Shown piece by piece: positions 44,565 through 55,640 of a stretch of 64,000 bases of DNA. Numbering within the stretch: position 1 is the first letter of the stretch; every line of letters begins with the position of its first letter. The notes under the pieces were generated by a model. That model worked only from the letters and a program-made list of their open reading frames with translations, ran no database searches and was not told where the DNA came from. Origin of the DNA: Aselliscus stoliczkanus (Eukaryota > Chordata > Mammalia > Chiroptera > Hipposideridae); NCBI GenBank assembly GCA_033961575.1, contig CM066732.1, positions 74,500,687-74,564,686 of the forward strand. Reading direction: 5' to 3'. Made by a program: the position numbers and the translations under genes.

Positions 44565-45125
44565 GAAACACTCAAGCCAATATGCAAATGAATATTAGCA
44601 TTGTTCATAAGACTAAAAAATTGTAAAAACAGTCCAGGGTCCATCAGAAGAAGATTGTGTAAATAAATTATGGTGCATCTATCTAGTGAATGGCTATGCA
44701 GTGATTTAAATGAATATCAACATGGGACGATATCTAAGAACTACTCCTCAAGCAAGTTGTTGAATACTATGTACAATATGGTCACATTCCTGTCAAAAAA
44801 GTATATGTAAACACATACATTTAAAAAACACTGGTAGGGCCGGCCGAGTGGCGTGGTGGTTAAGCGCTGGTTTGGGAAGCCAGTGGCCCTGGTTCAGGTG
44901 CAACATATGAGGGCAAGTGACACTGCCCTCAAAAAAACAACAAAAACAAAACACTGGTAGGATATGCTCCAAACTTAACAGTCTTTGGTGGTGGTGGGGA
45001 TTGTGGGAGACTTTCATTTTTTAAATCATGTATTTATGTAATACTGAATTGTTTACTTGTGTAATACTGAATTATTTACCATGAGTATGTACATGTATTA
45101 CTTTGTAATTAGAAAACAAGAGAAA
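44565..45125 (+). repeat. Old LINE-1 (L1M) 3' end, split by a SINE
   Basis: TTGTGTAAATAAATTATGGT, GGCTATGCAGTGATTTAAAT, ACAATATGGTCACATTCCTG, then after the SINE GGTGGTGGTGGGGATTGTGG and ATTACTTTGTAATTAG. Contains a ~22-bp tandem duplication of GTGTAATACTGAATTGTTTA around 45036-45080. Confidence 0.72.
44839..44949 (+). mobile_element. Short tRNA-derived SINE (monomer of the composite SINE)
   Basis: Head GCCGGCCGAGTGGCGTGGTG, B-box-like GGTTCAGGTGC and end AGTGACACTGCCCTC followed by A7. Exact 12-bp duplication AACACTGGTAGG at 44827-44838 and 44950-44961. Matches only the first part of the long form. Confidence 0.93.
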
Positions 45126-45639
45126 AAGAGAAGGGGAAATATTACCTCCAGATTCTACAGAAAATGCCAATAAAAGGGAATTATAAACTGTTTTAAGCAA
45201 TGGCTATATTCAGAAGTAGTTATTCTGCATTGGGAGTGCGATGCTCATTTGGAGAGTATATGGATCTTGGCATGTATATTGTGAAAAAAATCTGGCCTGT
45301 CAGTCTAGAGTCACCTAATATTATGACTACTACACATACTCTAGTCTCATACTGTAATTAATTATATTTGAGTATACAATACATACATATCATGTACATA
45401 CTATAGTTACACCTTTCAGGTAAGGCACAGACAGTGCTGTATGATTTCAGGGCTCCTTGGGGAGGTCTCCCTGCCAATAGCTCCCTTACTACCTTGTTAG
45501 GATGCCAGAAATTCCATCATTAAGGAGTTTAATTTCTTTGGATTAAGGGATTATCAATTATTAAAATTCTGCATTGAGGATCTCTCTTCTAAGTTCCTAC
45601 AGTAGCTGTTTACCTCTGTCAGAGGGTTTATATGGGTTT
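45126..45639. other. Single-copy sequence, no gene seen
   Basis: No recognised repeat or protein. Confidence 0.4.
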
Positions 45640-45785
45640 TAATTGTGTGTTTTCTATTGTCCCCACAAGACTCAGCTCCTCCCAGAAGGAACTATGCTTT
45701 GAAAGTCTGTTGCCCAGTGTATTCCACAAGGCCAAGCACACAGAAGGCTCTCGGTATGGTCATCAATTGAATGGATGTTTGTATG
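45640..45785 (+). repeat. L2 LINE 3' end
   Basis: CAGAAGGAACTATGCTTTGA, CCAAGCACACAGAAGGCTCT and ATCAATTGAATGGATG: diverged L2 3' terminus. Confidence 0.6.
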
Positions 45786-47559
45786 TAAGACGTCACATAA
45801 AGACAGAGCCTGTTGTTTTTACTCCCACTATAGCAAAGTTGAACTGAGGAAATATATGTGAAGGCATTTTGTAAACTATGAACTAGTATACAAATGCATG
45901 CTGTTGTTGTTATTGTTATTATTATTATTATTATTGGAAAGCAAATTTTTTCTCATAATTTCCAATGGGTATATTTTGATGGTGGAAGTGTGGTGTTGAG
46001 TCTTCTCAACCTGACAATAGCAAAAATTTCTGACCCGTTCTCTATCTGCTTGCACTCTAAAGAGTTCACATTCTTGCAGGAAGGAGGACTCTGTGTAAAG
46101 AAATTAACAAAGAAATGTTTCACTTCTGTAAAAACAGGCAGGAGCGAATGGTGGGCAAGGTTTATATGGGAGCAAGGTATAGGAAAATATCTAACGCACA
46201 TCCTGAAAGCCTCAAATAGCACTTCTCGTCTATTCCAGAGTCTTTGGTCAATGGTGCCTCTTTATAAGAGATGGAGTTCTTTGGCTCAGGGCTTTTGTCC
46301 CTGTGAAAAGCATGGCTTCGCTTTCTAGGTTGCAAAGAAAATGTTTTAAAACCGGATTTCTGTCATTAGTTTCCCAGGAAACCATTTTGGTTCTGATGCT
46401 AATTTGTGTACCTGACTGTTCTGATTGAAAATGGGGCCTCGGGGAGGGGAAGCAGAGGGAAAGACTGCTTTGGGTTACTGCCCACCAAGAGGGTGCCAGG
46501 TTGGGAGAGCCAAGTCAACTCTTGCTTGGCTCCACCCTATACTTGGTGCCAGTTGGCACCAGGCTTCTCAATTGAGGTCACCAGAGTATGGGGCTGGGAG
46601 CTGGAGACTCATTTTCTTTTCTCAGTTCTGACACCAAGAGAGCAGAGGTTGGGCCCAGCAAACACTCATTGTGGTCTGAGTTAGAAGGAGCCAGCAGACA
46701 GGCCTGAGCAAGACAAACAGCTCACGTCTTAAAAGTGTTCTAAGTTTCCTGCTTAAGACTTTATTTTTAATCTCCTCCCTCAGATGGAATGATGTCCCTA
46801 GAGGGTGTGGATACCCAGAGCTTACCTCTACCAAGGCATCTAAAAATGAACTGTATTTACATTTCTGTGGCTTTTTCTTTTGGTGACTAGAGCCTTGGTG
46901 ATGATGGCATTGGAGGGTGTGGCTTTGCAAGCCAAAGAATGCAGCATTCTCACTTAATGCCTTTCATGTCCCTAGAGAGGTAGCAGCATATCTGTGCATT
47001 TCAGCTCTACACGGCTGCTGGTGCATGGGGAAAGGTCTCCTGAGGCTGTAGCATGTGGCATTTCAATGATCAAGGTGAAAAGTGGTGAAGGTCTGAAGTA
47101 GGGCGATGGAAATTCCAATGGGAAGGGGAGAGGACTGCCAGAGATATTTAGATAGTCAAATTGTCAGGCCTGTTGACTGACTTGGCTCTTGTTTGTACCC
47201 TTGTTTCTTGCCCTAGTAACACATCTGAGCACTGGTTTTGCTGTTGATTTTCCCCCGGTTTAGAACACAAAAGTCTTCTTAGTGAAACCTTCCAAAGCAA
47301 AGTGGCTAGAGTGTTCAGTTTCTGAGACAGCCTTTCCTATTACAAAGGCAGTTTTAAGGGATACAAAGCAAGCCTTCCTCTGACACCTTTTCTAAGTTCC
47401 CCCTTGCATTCCAGATCACACAGGTCCAGCTCAGGGTCTACACCCATTTTCCTTCCTGGCCACCAGACCAATAGTCCAGGCACAATATAACCCGGCCAGG
47501 GAAGTGCTGGGCATATAAGGGAGGAAAGTGATCATAAGCTAAAGTATCTTTGGGACCTA
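45786..47559. other. Single-copy sequence with a TTA simple repeat, no gene seen
   Basis: (GTT/ATT)n at about 45903-45935. The 144-codon frame at 45894-46328 begins in this simple repeat and has no family resemblance; I do not call it a gene. Rest unassigned. Confidence 0.4.
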
Positions 47560-48202
47560 ACTAAAATGTATTGAAGAAGCCAGAGCAATATTATGGGATT
47601 TGATCCTAAAGATCCTGAATAAAAGGGGGTGGAATGTCAAGTCAGATAAAGAAGAGAAATCAGTACGAGAACACTCGCCTGGGACACAAGTTTTCGTTTC
47701 TGGCAAGGACCCCAGAAGACAGTACAAATATGCTTTAGGAAGTTCAGTGATGGCTGTCCTCTGTATGCCATGGCATATGGTGGGAAATTCATTACAAAAC
47801 TGGTAATAGGAGAATGGGTCTGATAATATCCTAAAAATATAGAGGCTACATGGCAGCACTTAACTGTCCAAGCAAGATGAACACAGTTCTTATAACAAGC
47901 AGTCATGTTGGAGTGGCAGCCAGCATGGTCTGACATTCAGAGAGCTATGGAGATGGTTAATAGCACATAGTATTCCCAAGGGGCAGGATAGATGGGCAGC
48001 TTACAAGGGTATTGCTTGATTTATACACTTAAGAGAAATCAAGGATGAATGATGCAGAAGCTAAGAGCAGCCACCCCAATAAAAAATTAAATTAACACAA
48101 ATCCTTGATCCTCTGCCTAGTTTTTGGACCTGAGTCAGTTCTCAGACCTTGATCCATTCACTGAATGAGAAGCTATGACCTTGAAGCATCATGGCTGGTA
48201 TA

Positions 48203-48438
48203 CACCAGGGGTGCCAAAAAAATGTATACAAATGGACACTTTGGTCAGCTTTGCTCAAGCAGTAGTTTGCCATAATCAGAAGAGTCTGGACGCTGATGGT
48301 AACCACTTTGAGCACCTTTTGTAATTGCAGAAGTCAAACGTGACTTGTATTTCTCTTGTTGTTTGTATATATTGAGTGTTAGAATTGTACTACAGTTTTC
48401 CTTTCTTAAAATGTGTATACATTTTTTGACACCCTCTG
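48203..48438 (-). mobile_element. Mariner-type MITE, long (236 bp) copy
   Basis: TA-flanked (48201-48202, 48439-48440). Left terminus CACCAGGGGTGCC(A7)TGTATAC; right terminus on the other strand CAGAGGGTGTC(A6)TGTATAC. On the minus strand it continues ACACATTTTAAGAAAGGAAA, as in the copy at 32125-32254, but keeps about 105 bp of interior lost there. No coding capacity. Confidence 0.88.
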
Positions 48439-48989
48439 TATGGTAACAATTTCCTTAGTCCTTACCCAGGGGCACCTATGGCCATTTACTCAGGTAATTG
48501 TAGAGTGGATAAAGGAGAGTACCTAAACATTTCAATGATAGTTGGACTGGACATAGGGTTTGAGTTGATACTGATACCTGAAGACATGAAGTGTTCGAAC
48601 AACCTTTTTATTATTGGAGAATGTGTTAAGACCAGACCAAGAAAGGAGTCCTGACCATCTCATTCTAGGACCACTGGAACTGAGATCCAGCCAGTGGTCA
48701 TTTTGTTAGTCTTTCAATGTTTAGTTGTAATGACCATATTCGGGAGTGGGAAGAACCTTCACTTTGGTTAATTCCTCTGTGTAGTAAGATCTATCAGAGT
48801 TGGAAAGGCCAAGTGGAAGCCCCTGAACCTGCTTTCCCACCTGCCAAGCTATTAACCAACAGCATTATCACATCCTGGGGAGAATGTCAGAGATTAGTGT
48901 CATACTTTAAGATATAAAGGATACAGGGGAAGTGGTCTCCATCATATTCCCCATTTAATCCCCAAATCTGGCTCAATACAAAAAGTAGG

Positions 48990-49340
48990 TGAATTCTAGA
49001 AGATGACAGTAGACTATGGCAAACTCAACCAAACAGTAGTGTCAACTGTAGCTGCTGTGCCAGATGTACTGTCCTTGTTAGGGAGATGAACACAGCCTTG
49101 GGTCCATGGTATGAAGCCAGTGATCTGGGTAGGAGGATCAAAGTGGTGTACACTCAAAAAAAAAATGGTGTGCACTCAGGTGGAGCAGATAATGGTGTAC
49201 ATTTACATCCTTGGGCCAGAGCTACATTAACTCTCCCAATATCTCTCATAACATAGTCTGAAGATACCTAGAAAATAAGGATGTCCCACAGAACCTCATG
49301 TTGGTTCACTATATTGATAGCATCACATGAACCAGACCAT
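48990..49340 (+). pseudogene. ERVL-like reverse transcriptase remnant, broken
   Basis: Fragment of a retroviral pol gene. Seen directly: a MTVDYGKLNQ segment from 49002, and downstream a short HYIDS motif in frame (His-Tyr-Ile-Asp-Ser at 49307-49321). The catalytic motif of retroviral reverse transcriptases is Tyr-x-Asp-Asp, so its second Asp is replaced here by Ser. There are in-frame stops (for example a TAG within GAATTCTAG near 48991, and after HNIV near 49256), an A-run at about 49157-49166 that probably shifts frame, and no flanking RNase H or integrase that I can read. It cannot encode an enzyme. Confidence 0.72.
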
Positions 49341-49460
49341 TGGAGTCAAAAGTGTCCAATTGCTAGAGGATTAGTCAAGATGAATGCAAATTTGACAGGC
49401 AAATCCCTCACAAATTGATTTTGATCCATAATCAAGATTGATTTAAGTTTCCTCATGGGC

Positions 49461-52029
49461 ATGGTATTGTACCGAGGGTTGTACTAAGCAAGTTAATTAA
49501 ATAAGCATAAATGTAGTTACAATGAAAATTCAAGGGTTAAAACACAGTTAATGAAAATACCCGCTCTTTCCTATTTGCTCTCTCCAGACTTGCCTCTAGG
49601 CTACAGTCTAGACTATCACCTCATCGTAGCCCTGCCAAACACCAGTGGCTGGCCCCACCGCTGCTCTCACCAAGTCTGCAAATAAGTGACAGGTGATCTC
49701 CACAGGCTTCTAACAGGCTATCAGGTCACACAGTACTTTGCTTGGAAAAATTCACTTATGTATCTCATCACTGATCAAATTCAAGTACTTCATATTTACA
49801 GTTTAAAAGCCTAAAATGGGTTAGTTTATCATAGCCCAGCTTCATGACACTGATGCATGTGCTTGTTCCGAGTGGCTATGAGCTCGGTGCTCTTTGATTT
49901 AAGTGCAGGAAGCTTTTATTTTTGAATTTCTACTTACTCATGGCAATACATCAAACAATCAGTTTTAATATCTTTAGGGTTAAGTGTACTCATGTAATTT
50001 AGAATTAAATGATTTTTATTAAGCACTTTTACAGACTATCTACATGCTATACAACTCCACTGATTAAGGATCAGGGTGACTGGTAAAACAGCAGCCCCCA
50101 TGAATTAGGAAAGCATTAGTGAAATGCATTTTCTGAATACATCACAGAATGCATTCAGTACTCAGCAACTCAAATGTCACAAGAGAGTTCGAATGAAAAT
50201 TTCCCTCCACAGAGCAAATACACAGGTAACTCTGTAGGCTATACTGGATACTAATAGTGATATACGCCTGGTTTGTGGTCTTTCTGCTTCTCCTGGACGA
50301 TATTCTTATTCACTTCACTCTTATCTCAGCCACACCACCTTCAACTCCTAAGTTTAGCTGGTTATTTCTTTTTGAGGCTGCTAGGAAATGGGGCTGGGAA
50401 TGGTATAACAGTCAACCTACCCAGGCCCTGTGCCCTTGTAAAAAAATTTGCAGTACAGCCACTTACCAGTAGAGGGCAGCATAAATCTGTTGCCTTGCAC
50501 ATGCTCAGAGAGGCTTTGGGCTTCACCATTCTCTAAAAGGCAGGCTGGATGGAGCCTAGGGGTGTGTCTGGCAGATGCCACTGGGACACCATGGGATTCT
50601 GTGTGCTGTTGAATCTGATCATATCTCCAATTCATGGCTGCTTGATGAAACCTAACGAAAACCTCCTTGCCTACCATTTCAGCTGGGTATGGTTGCAGAG
50701 GTCATGTGGAGACGCCAGGGCTTTCTCTAAGATTTTATGGAGAATTATAAAGCTTTATTTTTGGCGTAGAGGTGGGTATTTTTTTTTTCTTTGTTTTGTT
50801 TTTGTTTTGGTGTGTGTGTGTGCACGTGTGCGCGTGTGTGTGCGTGCACGTGTGCGTGTGTGTGTGTATGTGTGTTTTTCCCCTGAAAAAGGCAAACCAA
50901 ACTTAAATTCTTGAAAGAGAAATTATTCAACTGTGGCTATGTGAACTGGCAAAACTTTCTCTTTACCTCCATCAGAAGGATATCTAGGGTCAAAAGGATC
51001 TTCCTGGAACTAGCATCCTTTCTTCCAACTAGCTCAAGTGGTTGCTTTTGTAAAGCTGTCTGGCCTCAGTTGTAAGAAGAAAACGTTTCTCAGCATAATG
51101 ATAGCAGGGGTTGCTGGTAGTGGTGGTCCCTAAAAATCAAAGCCAAAGTCAGGCTAATAGCAGAAATATTCTTTCCTTTATGGAGAATTAGTCTAATAAA
51201 GTAAATAATTCTTATTACAAGTCACGCTTGTTTCCCTGGAGACCCATCTCTCATCTGTAGGGAAACTATACTGATTAGATTTTCTTCAGGGAACAAAAAT
51301 ATTCCTTTGGGTAGTGTGGACTGAGTGGAGAACTTCAACTGACATCTGGGTCACACCTTGCTTGAGTTTTCAAGTGCCTTAAGGTACCAGAGGAAGAAGA
51401 TCCCCCTGAAAGGTGAGGGAGGATTGGTCCCAGAATGAGCTGTGGGTCACCTAACTGAGAGACTCGAAGAGAGGTTTGAGATAGGGTCTGGGGTGTGGTG
51501 ACCAAAGAGAAGAGAGAGAACTCAGGTGGGGAGAGCACCTCTAGCAGAAGGGGGCAGTTGGAGGGTTGCAGGGGCACTAACCTTGGGTATTCCTAATTCT
51601 GGAAGGCCCCGACCCTTGGTTGGTACAAGGAAACACCTAAATTGAACTTTTATTTCTCCCTGCAACACCATTTAGAAAATTGCCTGATTCTTCAGTAAAG
51701 ACCTTTATTTTTCTTTATTCTAGTTTGGAGGGCTTAGTTTCACAAAGGCTGATAGGCTTGAGACAACTTCCTCGAGAGCTTTCAGGGCTGAGGGCAGGAG
51801 GAACACTGGCTGCCTTCTGTGGATTGCCTTTATCAGAAGCACAGGGACCCATGGCCCAAGATGGTCACAAGAACGAGAGGCACCAAAACGAATCTGTGTA
51901 AATTCTCTACTGCCCCCTGCTTATAACTTCTTTCGTGTCACTCAAAGTTAAAATCAGATTTTGTTTCCAACTTTCCTTCCCAAGTCAACTCTTTCTCCCC
52001 TGAGGGTTTGCCTTTTTTGGGGTACGTAC
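49461..52029. other. Single-copy sequence with a TG/CG simple repeat, no gene seen
   Basis: (TG/CG)n at about 50809-50872. The 121-codon frame at 50549-50914 runs into that repeat and ends as a Val-Cys/Arg-Val string, so it is an artefact. No recognised host gene. Confidence 0.4.
50809..50872. repeat. Interrupted (TG)n/(CG) alternating purine-pyrimidine tract
   Basis: About 32 dinucleotides of TG with CG and CA interruptions (GTGTGCACGTGTGCGCGTGT). Alternating purine-pyrimidine sequence of this kind can adopt left-handed DNA; that is general knowledge, not shown here. Confidence 0.93.
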
Positions 52030-52215
52030 CGCTCCTCTGTACTTCCATTCTCTGTGCTCACTCTTGCCATAGCATCTACCAACAGTATAGAAATTTCCCT
52101 TCTAGGCTGGGACCTTCTGGAGGGCAGAGATATTGTTGGTTTTCTCCTTGGTTTCAGCCCTAGTGCATGTTATAGTGCTTGTACAAAATAGGTGATTAAA
52201 ACTATATGTTGGATA
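52030..52215 (+). repeat. L2 LINE 3' end
   Basis: GGCTGGGACCTTCTGGAGGG, CAGAGATATTGTTGGTTTTC, CTAGTGCATGTTATAGTGCT and an ATGTTGGATAAATA end. Confidence 0.7.
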
Positions 52216-52254
52216 AATACATGAGCAGAATGACTTGCCTTACCACATTTATTC

Positions 52255-52360
52255 CTTATAATTTCTATCATTACCTCCCATTTGATAGATGTGAAAACTG
52301 AGGCTTAAGCGGTTACATCAATTTCTGAAGATTACACAGCCCAGTATATAATTCAGGAGG
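52255..52360 (-). repeat. MIR SINE fragment
   Basis: GATGTGAAAACTGAGGCTTA and GAAGATTACACAGCCCAG. Confidence 0.6.
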
Positions 52361-52777
52361 AATTGGGCCTTGAAGGATAAGTAGAATTTCAACAGGTAAA
52401 GATGGAAAAGAGAACTTCTAAGAAGATGTAAACACATGAATATAAGTAGCACATGACTATAGCAAAGCATGAGGCATCTTTGGAGACCGGTTATTGTTCT
52501 CTTTGGTATTAAAATGGTCTAGTGGAAGATAAGGCCTGAAATGGAGGAACACTGAAGTAGAATATGGGAGTACATAACACTTATTGAGCATTCAGTACAT
52601 GCCAACACAATTGTAAACACTTTGATGTAAAAAATACATTTAAATGGTTAATATATGCGCATGGTAAAAAAATGTTTAAAGAAACAGAATGGCATACAGT
52701 GAAGAGTAGACTCCCTCCCATGCCTATATCTTCCTCTACCTCTTTTCTACTCTCCTGAGGCAACCATTGCTACTGGG

Positions 52778-52780
<3 letters not shown>

Positions 52781-52811
<31 letters not shown>
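52781..52811. repeat. (TG)n microsatellite
   Basis: About 15 TG units inside the L1M. Confidence 0.95.
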
Positions 52812-52813
<2 letters not shown>

Positions 52814-53340
52814 CCTTCTAGAGATTTCTATTGAATGGATTGGGAAGCATATGTGTACATTTCTTTTTTTACACAAATGTCATGTACTAATATACTGTTC
52901 TACTATGTGTGTTTTTCATTTTCAATGTGTTAGACATTGACCCATATTTTGGAGCTGCCTCATTCTTTTTACCTGCCTCTTAGTATTCCATTATATGGAT
53001 GTGTTATAACCTATTTAACCAGTTTCTTCCTAATAGACATTTAGAGTGGTGCAAATCTTTTGCTATTATAATCAACTTTATTGAATATCCTTATATGTTT
53101 TACTTTCAATTTATGTATGAGTATATCTGTAAGCTAATTCCTAGAAGTGGAATTGAAAAAAGGAATGTGAATTTTTACTTTTCTCAGATATTGTAAAATT
53201 GCTCTCCAAGAAGTTATAGTTCTTCATACTCTTTCCCATACTGTATTATCAAACTTTCTGATCTATGCTTATTTGATAGGTCAAAAATGAATTTTCACTG
53301 TTGTTTGAATTTGTGTTTCTCCTATGATGAATAATATGAG

Positions 53341-53507
53341 CATTATTTGATATATTTTAAACATAATACAATTCTATTTCATAAAAATATAAATATAATT
53401 TATAATAAATGTTTATTGAAATTAATTCAAATTTAAAGTTTAATATAATTTAAAATGAATAATATATGATATTTTATAAAATAAAATAAACATTATTTGA
53501 TATATTT
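53341..53507. repeat. AT-rich insertion bracketed by a 17-bp direct repeat
   Basis: CATTATTTGATATATTT occurs at 53341-53357 and again at 53491-53507. The ~133 bp between are almost pure A+T and do not read as L1. Either an insertion with a target duplication or a local duplication with slippage. Confidence 0.7.
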
Positions 53508-53689
53508 TTCCTTTTTCCTGTAATTGACTGTGTTCATTTTTTATTTTTAAAATGTCGCTTTCTTGGTCTTTTTTTTATTGATTTGTATGGCCTCTTTATA
53601 TATTAGGGGAATTAACCCCTCAGTATTATATGTTGTACAAGTACTATTTTTCCCTTAAATTGTCACATTATTCTGATGTTGTGTAGGGT

Positions 53690-53990
53690 ATTTTTATATT
53701 TTTATTTTTTTCAAAATATTTTATCTCAGAAAATTTCAAACATATACAAAAACAGAATAATAGAGTAACAAGCTTTTATGGACTAAATAAATATCCAGCC
53801 TTATCGATATGTAGACAAACTTAATTCATTTATTACTACTCCTCCCTGTATTACTTCTCTTCCTTTGCCCTGCTGGATTATTTTAAAATAAATATATCAT
53901 TTTCAGTTATTTTTATCTATGATAATTATAGCCCTGTAGTGACTTTAATTTTTGTGTAGTCAAAGTTACTGGTCTTTCATCTTATGATTT
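53690..53990 (-). repeat. Old L1M 3'UTR-type sequence
   Basis: AAATATTTTATCTCAGAAAA, AATTTCAAACATATACAAAA, ATAATAGAGTAACAAGCTTT. Confidence 0.55.
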
Positions 53991-54059
53991 CTGGTGTTTA
54001 AATCACCAGAAACTCCCTGAGAATATATGAAGTCACAACAAGGTTTTGAGGTGAATAAT

Positions 54060-54185
54060 ATTTGAAAGATGAGTAAAACTGAGCCACAGAAAAGTTAGAG
54101 TAACTTGCCTTTACACAGCTTGTAAAAGGTAGGGGTTGGGACTAAAACCAGACAGCCTAATCCAGGGCTCCCTCCCATGATCATC
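54060..54185 (-). repeat. MIR SINE fragment
   Basis: GATGAGTAAAACTGAGCCAC, AACTTGCCTTTACACAGCTT and the GGACTAAAACCAGACAGCCT block. Confidence 0.65.
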
Positions 54186-54413
54186 ACGCCAAATCCCTGC
54201 CCAATGAGGCTGTCATGGCCACACTGAGCAATCCTGGGTCCTCACGTTGGCACTCAGGTTGGTTCATGGCTGCTGAGCAGTGTGATCACACACGAGTGGT
54301 CTGCTCCGCAGTGGCTGCTTGCACATGAGCCTTTTGAAGCGGTATGGGTCTGTCACAGATCCCCTTGAGAATCTCATAAAAGTTCCTGGATCCTAGTTGT
54401 AGGAAGCATGCAT

Positions 54414-54448
<35 letters not shown>

Positions 54449-54639
54449 AGCTGTAAGGACAGCCTCCAGGGACTTACTTATCTTCATTCTGTCATCTCTG
54501 TATTAGGCAAGGAAACAGGCTTTCAGTTATCGTGAATCTGGATTGGATACTTATCAGGGTTTTTTTGCCATTCAGTTCCCTGGAGAACAGTGCAGTTTGA
54601 TTATATTTGTGTTCGTAGGCAGGCAATGGTGACCTATTT
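54186..54639. other. Unassigned sequence with a (CA)n tract
   Basis: (CA)n at 54418-54447. No gene seen. Confidence 0.45.
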
Positions 54640-55640
54640 AATCAATACATCTAAAGGCTAAGAGGTAAGCTATGTTATTCAGGCTCAGTAACAAAGCTTA
54701 TGCTAATTTAACCTGACATGTCGCATGTTAGGTTAATATGATTTGGATTACATGTATCATTTTTAGAAATTGATGTTTTTGTTGCTGGTTTCTCCTGACA
54801 TTTTTGAACTGTAATATGGAATGCAATACTTCTCCAACAAAGAAGGTAATTCTCACTAGTGAAGATAATTAATGGTTACTTGATCACATTACAGCATAGA
54901 AATGATGTTTTTGCAACACAATAGGTTTCCTAATTGGTGATCCAAGGATGACCATGTTCATTTTCTGCGAATAGAGATTTCCCACTGTGCCTGGTGTTAT
55001 CTCTTCATACTGTGATAGCAGTATGGACATAGCCAATAAGAAAAATAATTTATAATGCTTCAACAATCATTATAAAAGACCTAATAATGCTAATTTAGGT
55101 AGACAGAGTCATCTAATTAGTTAATTAAATAGGACCTTGCTACCAGTCTCCTACAAAGGTGCATGCTGTGCTGTAGGTGTCTGATAAAGCTGAGCAATGC
55201 CTAGGGAAGGTAGATGAACACGCAATGACCTCCGCTGATGTATGTGATGTTTATAGTCATGAAAACACAAGCAAAAGGAATCATTCTACTCCAAACCAGA
55301 ACCAAAGAACCAAATTTTAAATAATTGTGATTTTTGCTTTTATTTTATGAGGAAAAAAAATCTGCCGGCTTATTTGTCAGCTTTACAACTCCCTAAACTG
55401 TCTTTAAATTTTGATTTGATTCCTCAACTTCAAAATGCTCTCATAGATTTATTACTCTTTAGTTTTTCTTAAAGAAAACAATAAAATCACTGCCATTGGG
55501 TTGAAAACTACCAATATCTCCATTGATGTCACTACTCTTAGCTATAGTATTTGTATCCAATTTATAAAACTCATATGCCATAAACAAAAATGGTGTGGCT
55601 AATTTTAATTAGCTTGTCTAGCTGGTGGTCCCACATAGCT
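54640..55640. other. Candidate conserved noncoding element
   Basis: One kilobase with no recognised repeat and many homeodomain-like and palindromic words: ATCTAATTAGTTAATTAAAT, TTTTAATTAGC, GATAATTAATGG, plus the inverted repeat at 54708-54736. No protein resemblance. Conservation is a guess from composition. Confidence 0.25.
54708..54736. other. Near-perfect 13-bp inverted repeat with 3-nt loop
   Basis: TTAACCTGACATG, loop TCG, CATGTTAGGTTAA: one mismatch between arms. Could be a hairpin or a dimeric protein site; nothing in the sequence decides. Confidence 0.85.

Larger units (their letters stand above)
47560..49460 (+). mobile_element. ERVL-like endogenous retrovirus internal remnant
   Basis: The best-supported part is a reverse transcriptase remnant at about 48990-49340. 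The stretch before it, including about 47900-48110, has the feel of an ERVL internal region but is too decayed to divide into gag and pol. I cannot define LTRs on either side. A 236-bp mariner-type MITE sits inside at 48203-48438. Confidence is high for retroviral origin of the RT part and modest for the full extent. Confidence 0.6.
52600..53520 (-). repeat. Old L1M (3'UTR and ORF2 end)
   Basis: Reverse old L1 with AACCATTGCTACTGGGTTTT, TTAGTATTCCATTATATGGA, ATAACCTATTTAACCAGTTT, CTAATTCCTAGAAGTGGAAT. Contains a (TG)n at 52781-52811 and the AT-rich insertion bracketed at 53341 and 53491. Confidence 0.8.

Noticed and set aside
5668..44949. tRNA genes at the SINE heads
   Set aside because: Only degenerate A and B boxes are present, with no complete cloverleaf; A-tails and target duplications show they are SINEs.
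45894..46328. 144-codon plus-strand frame
   Set aside because: It begins in a (GTT/ATT)n simple repeat, shows no domain or family resemblance, and overlaps an antisense shadow frame.
49310..49321. A working retroviral polymerase
   Set aside because: The second catalytic Asp is Ser and nearby frames carry stops; the remnant is dead.
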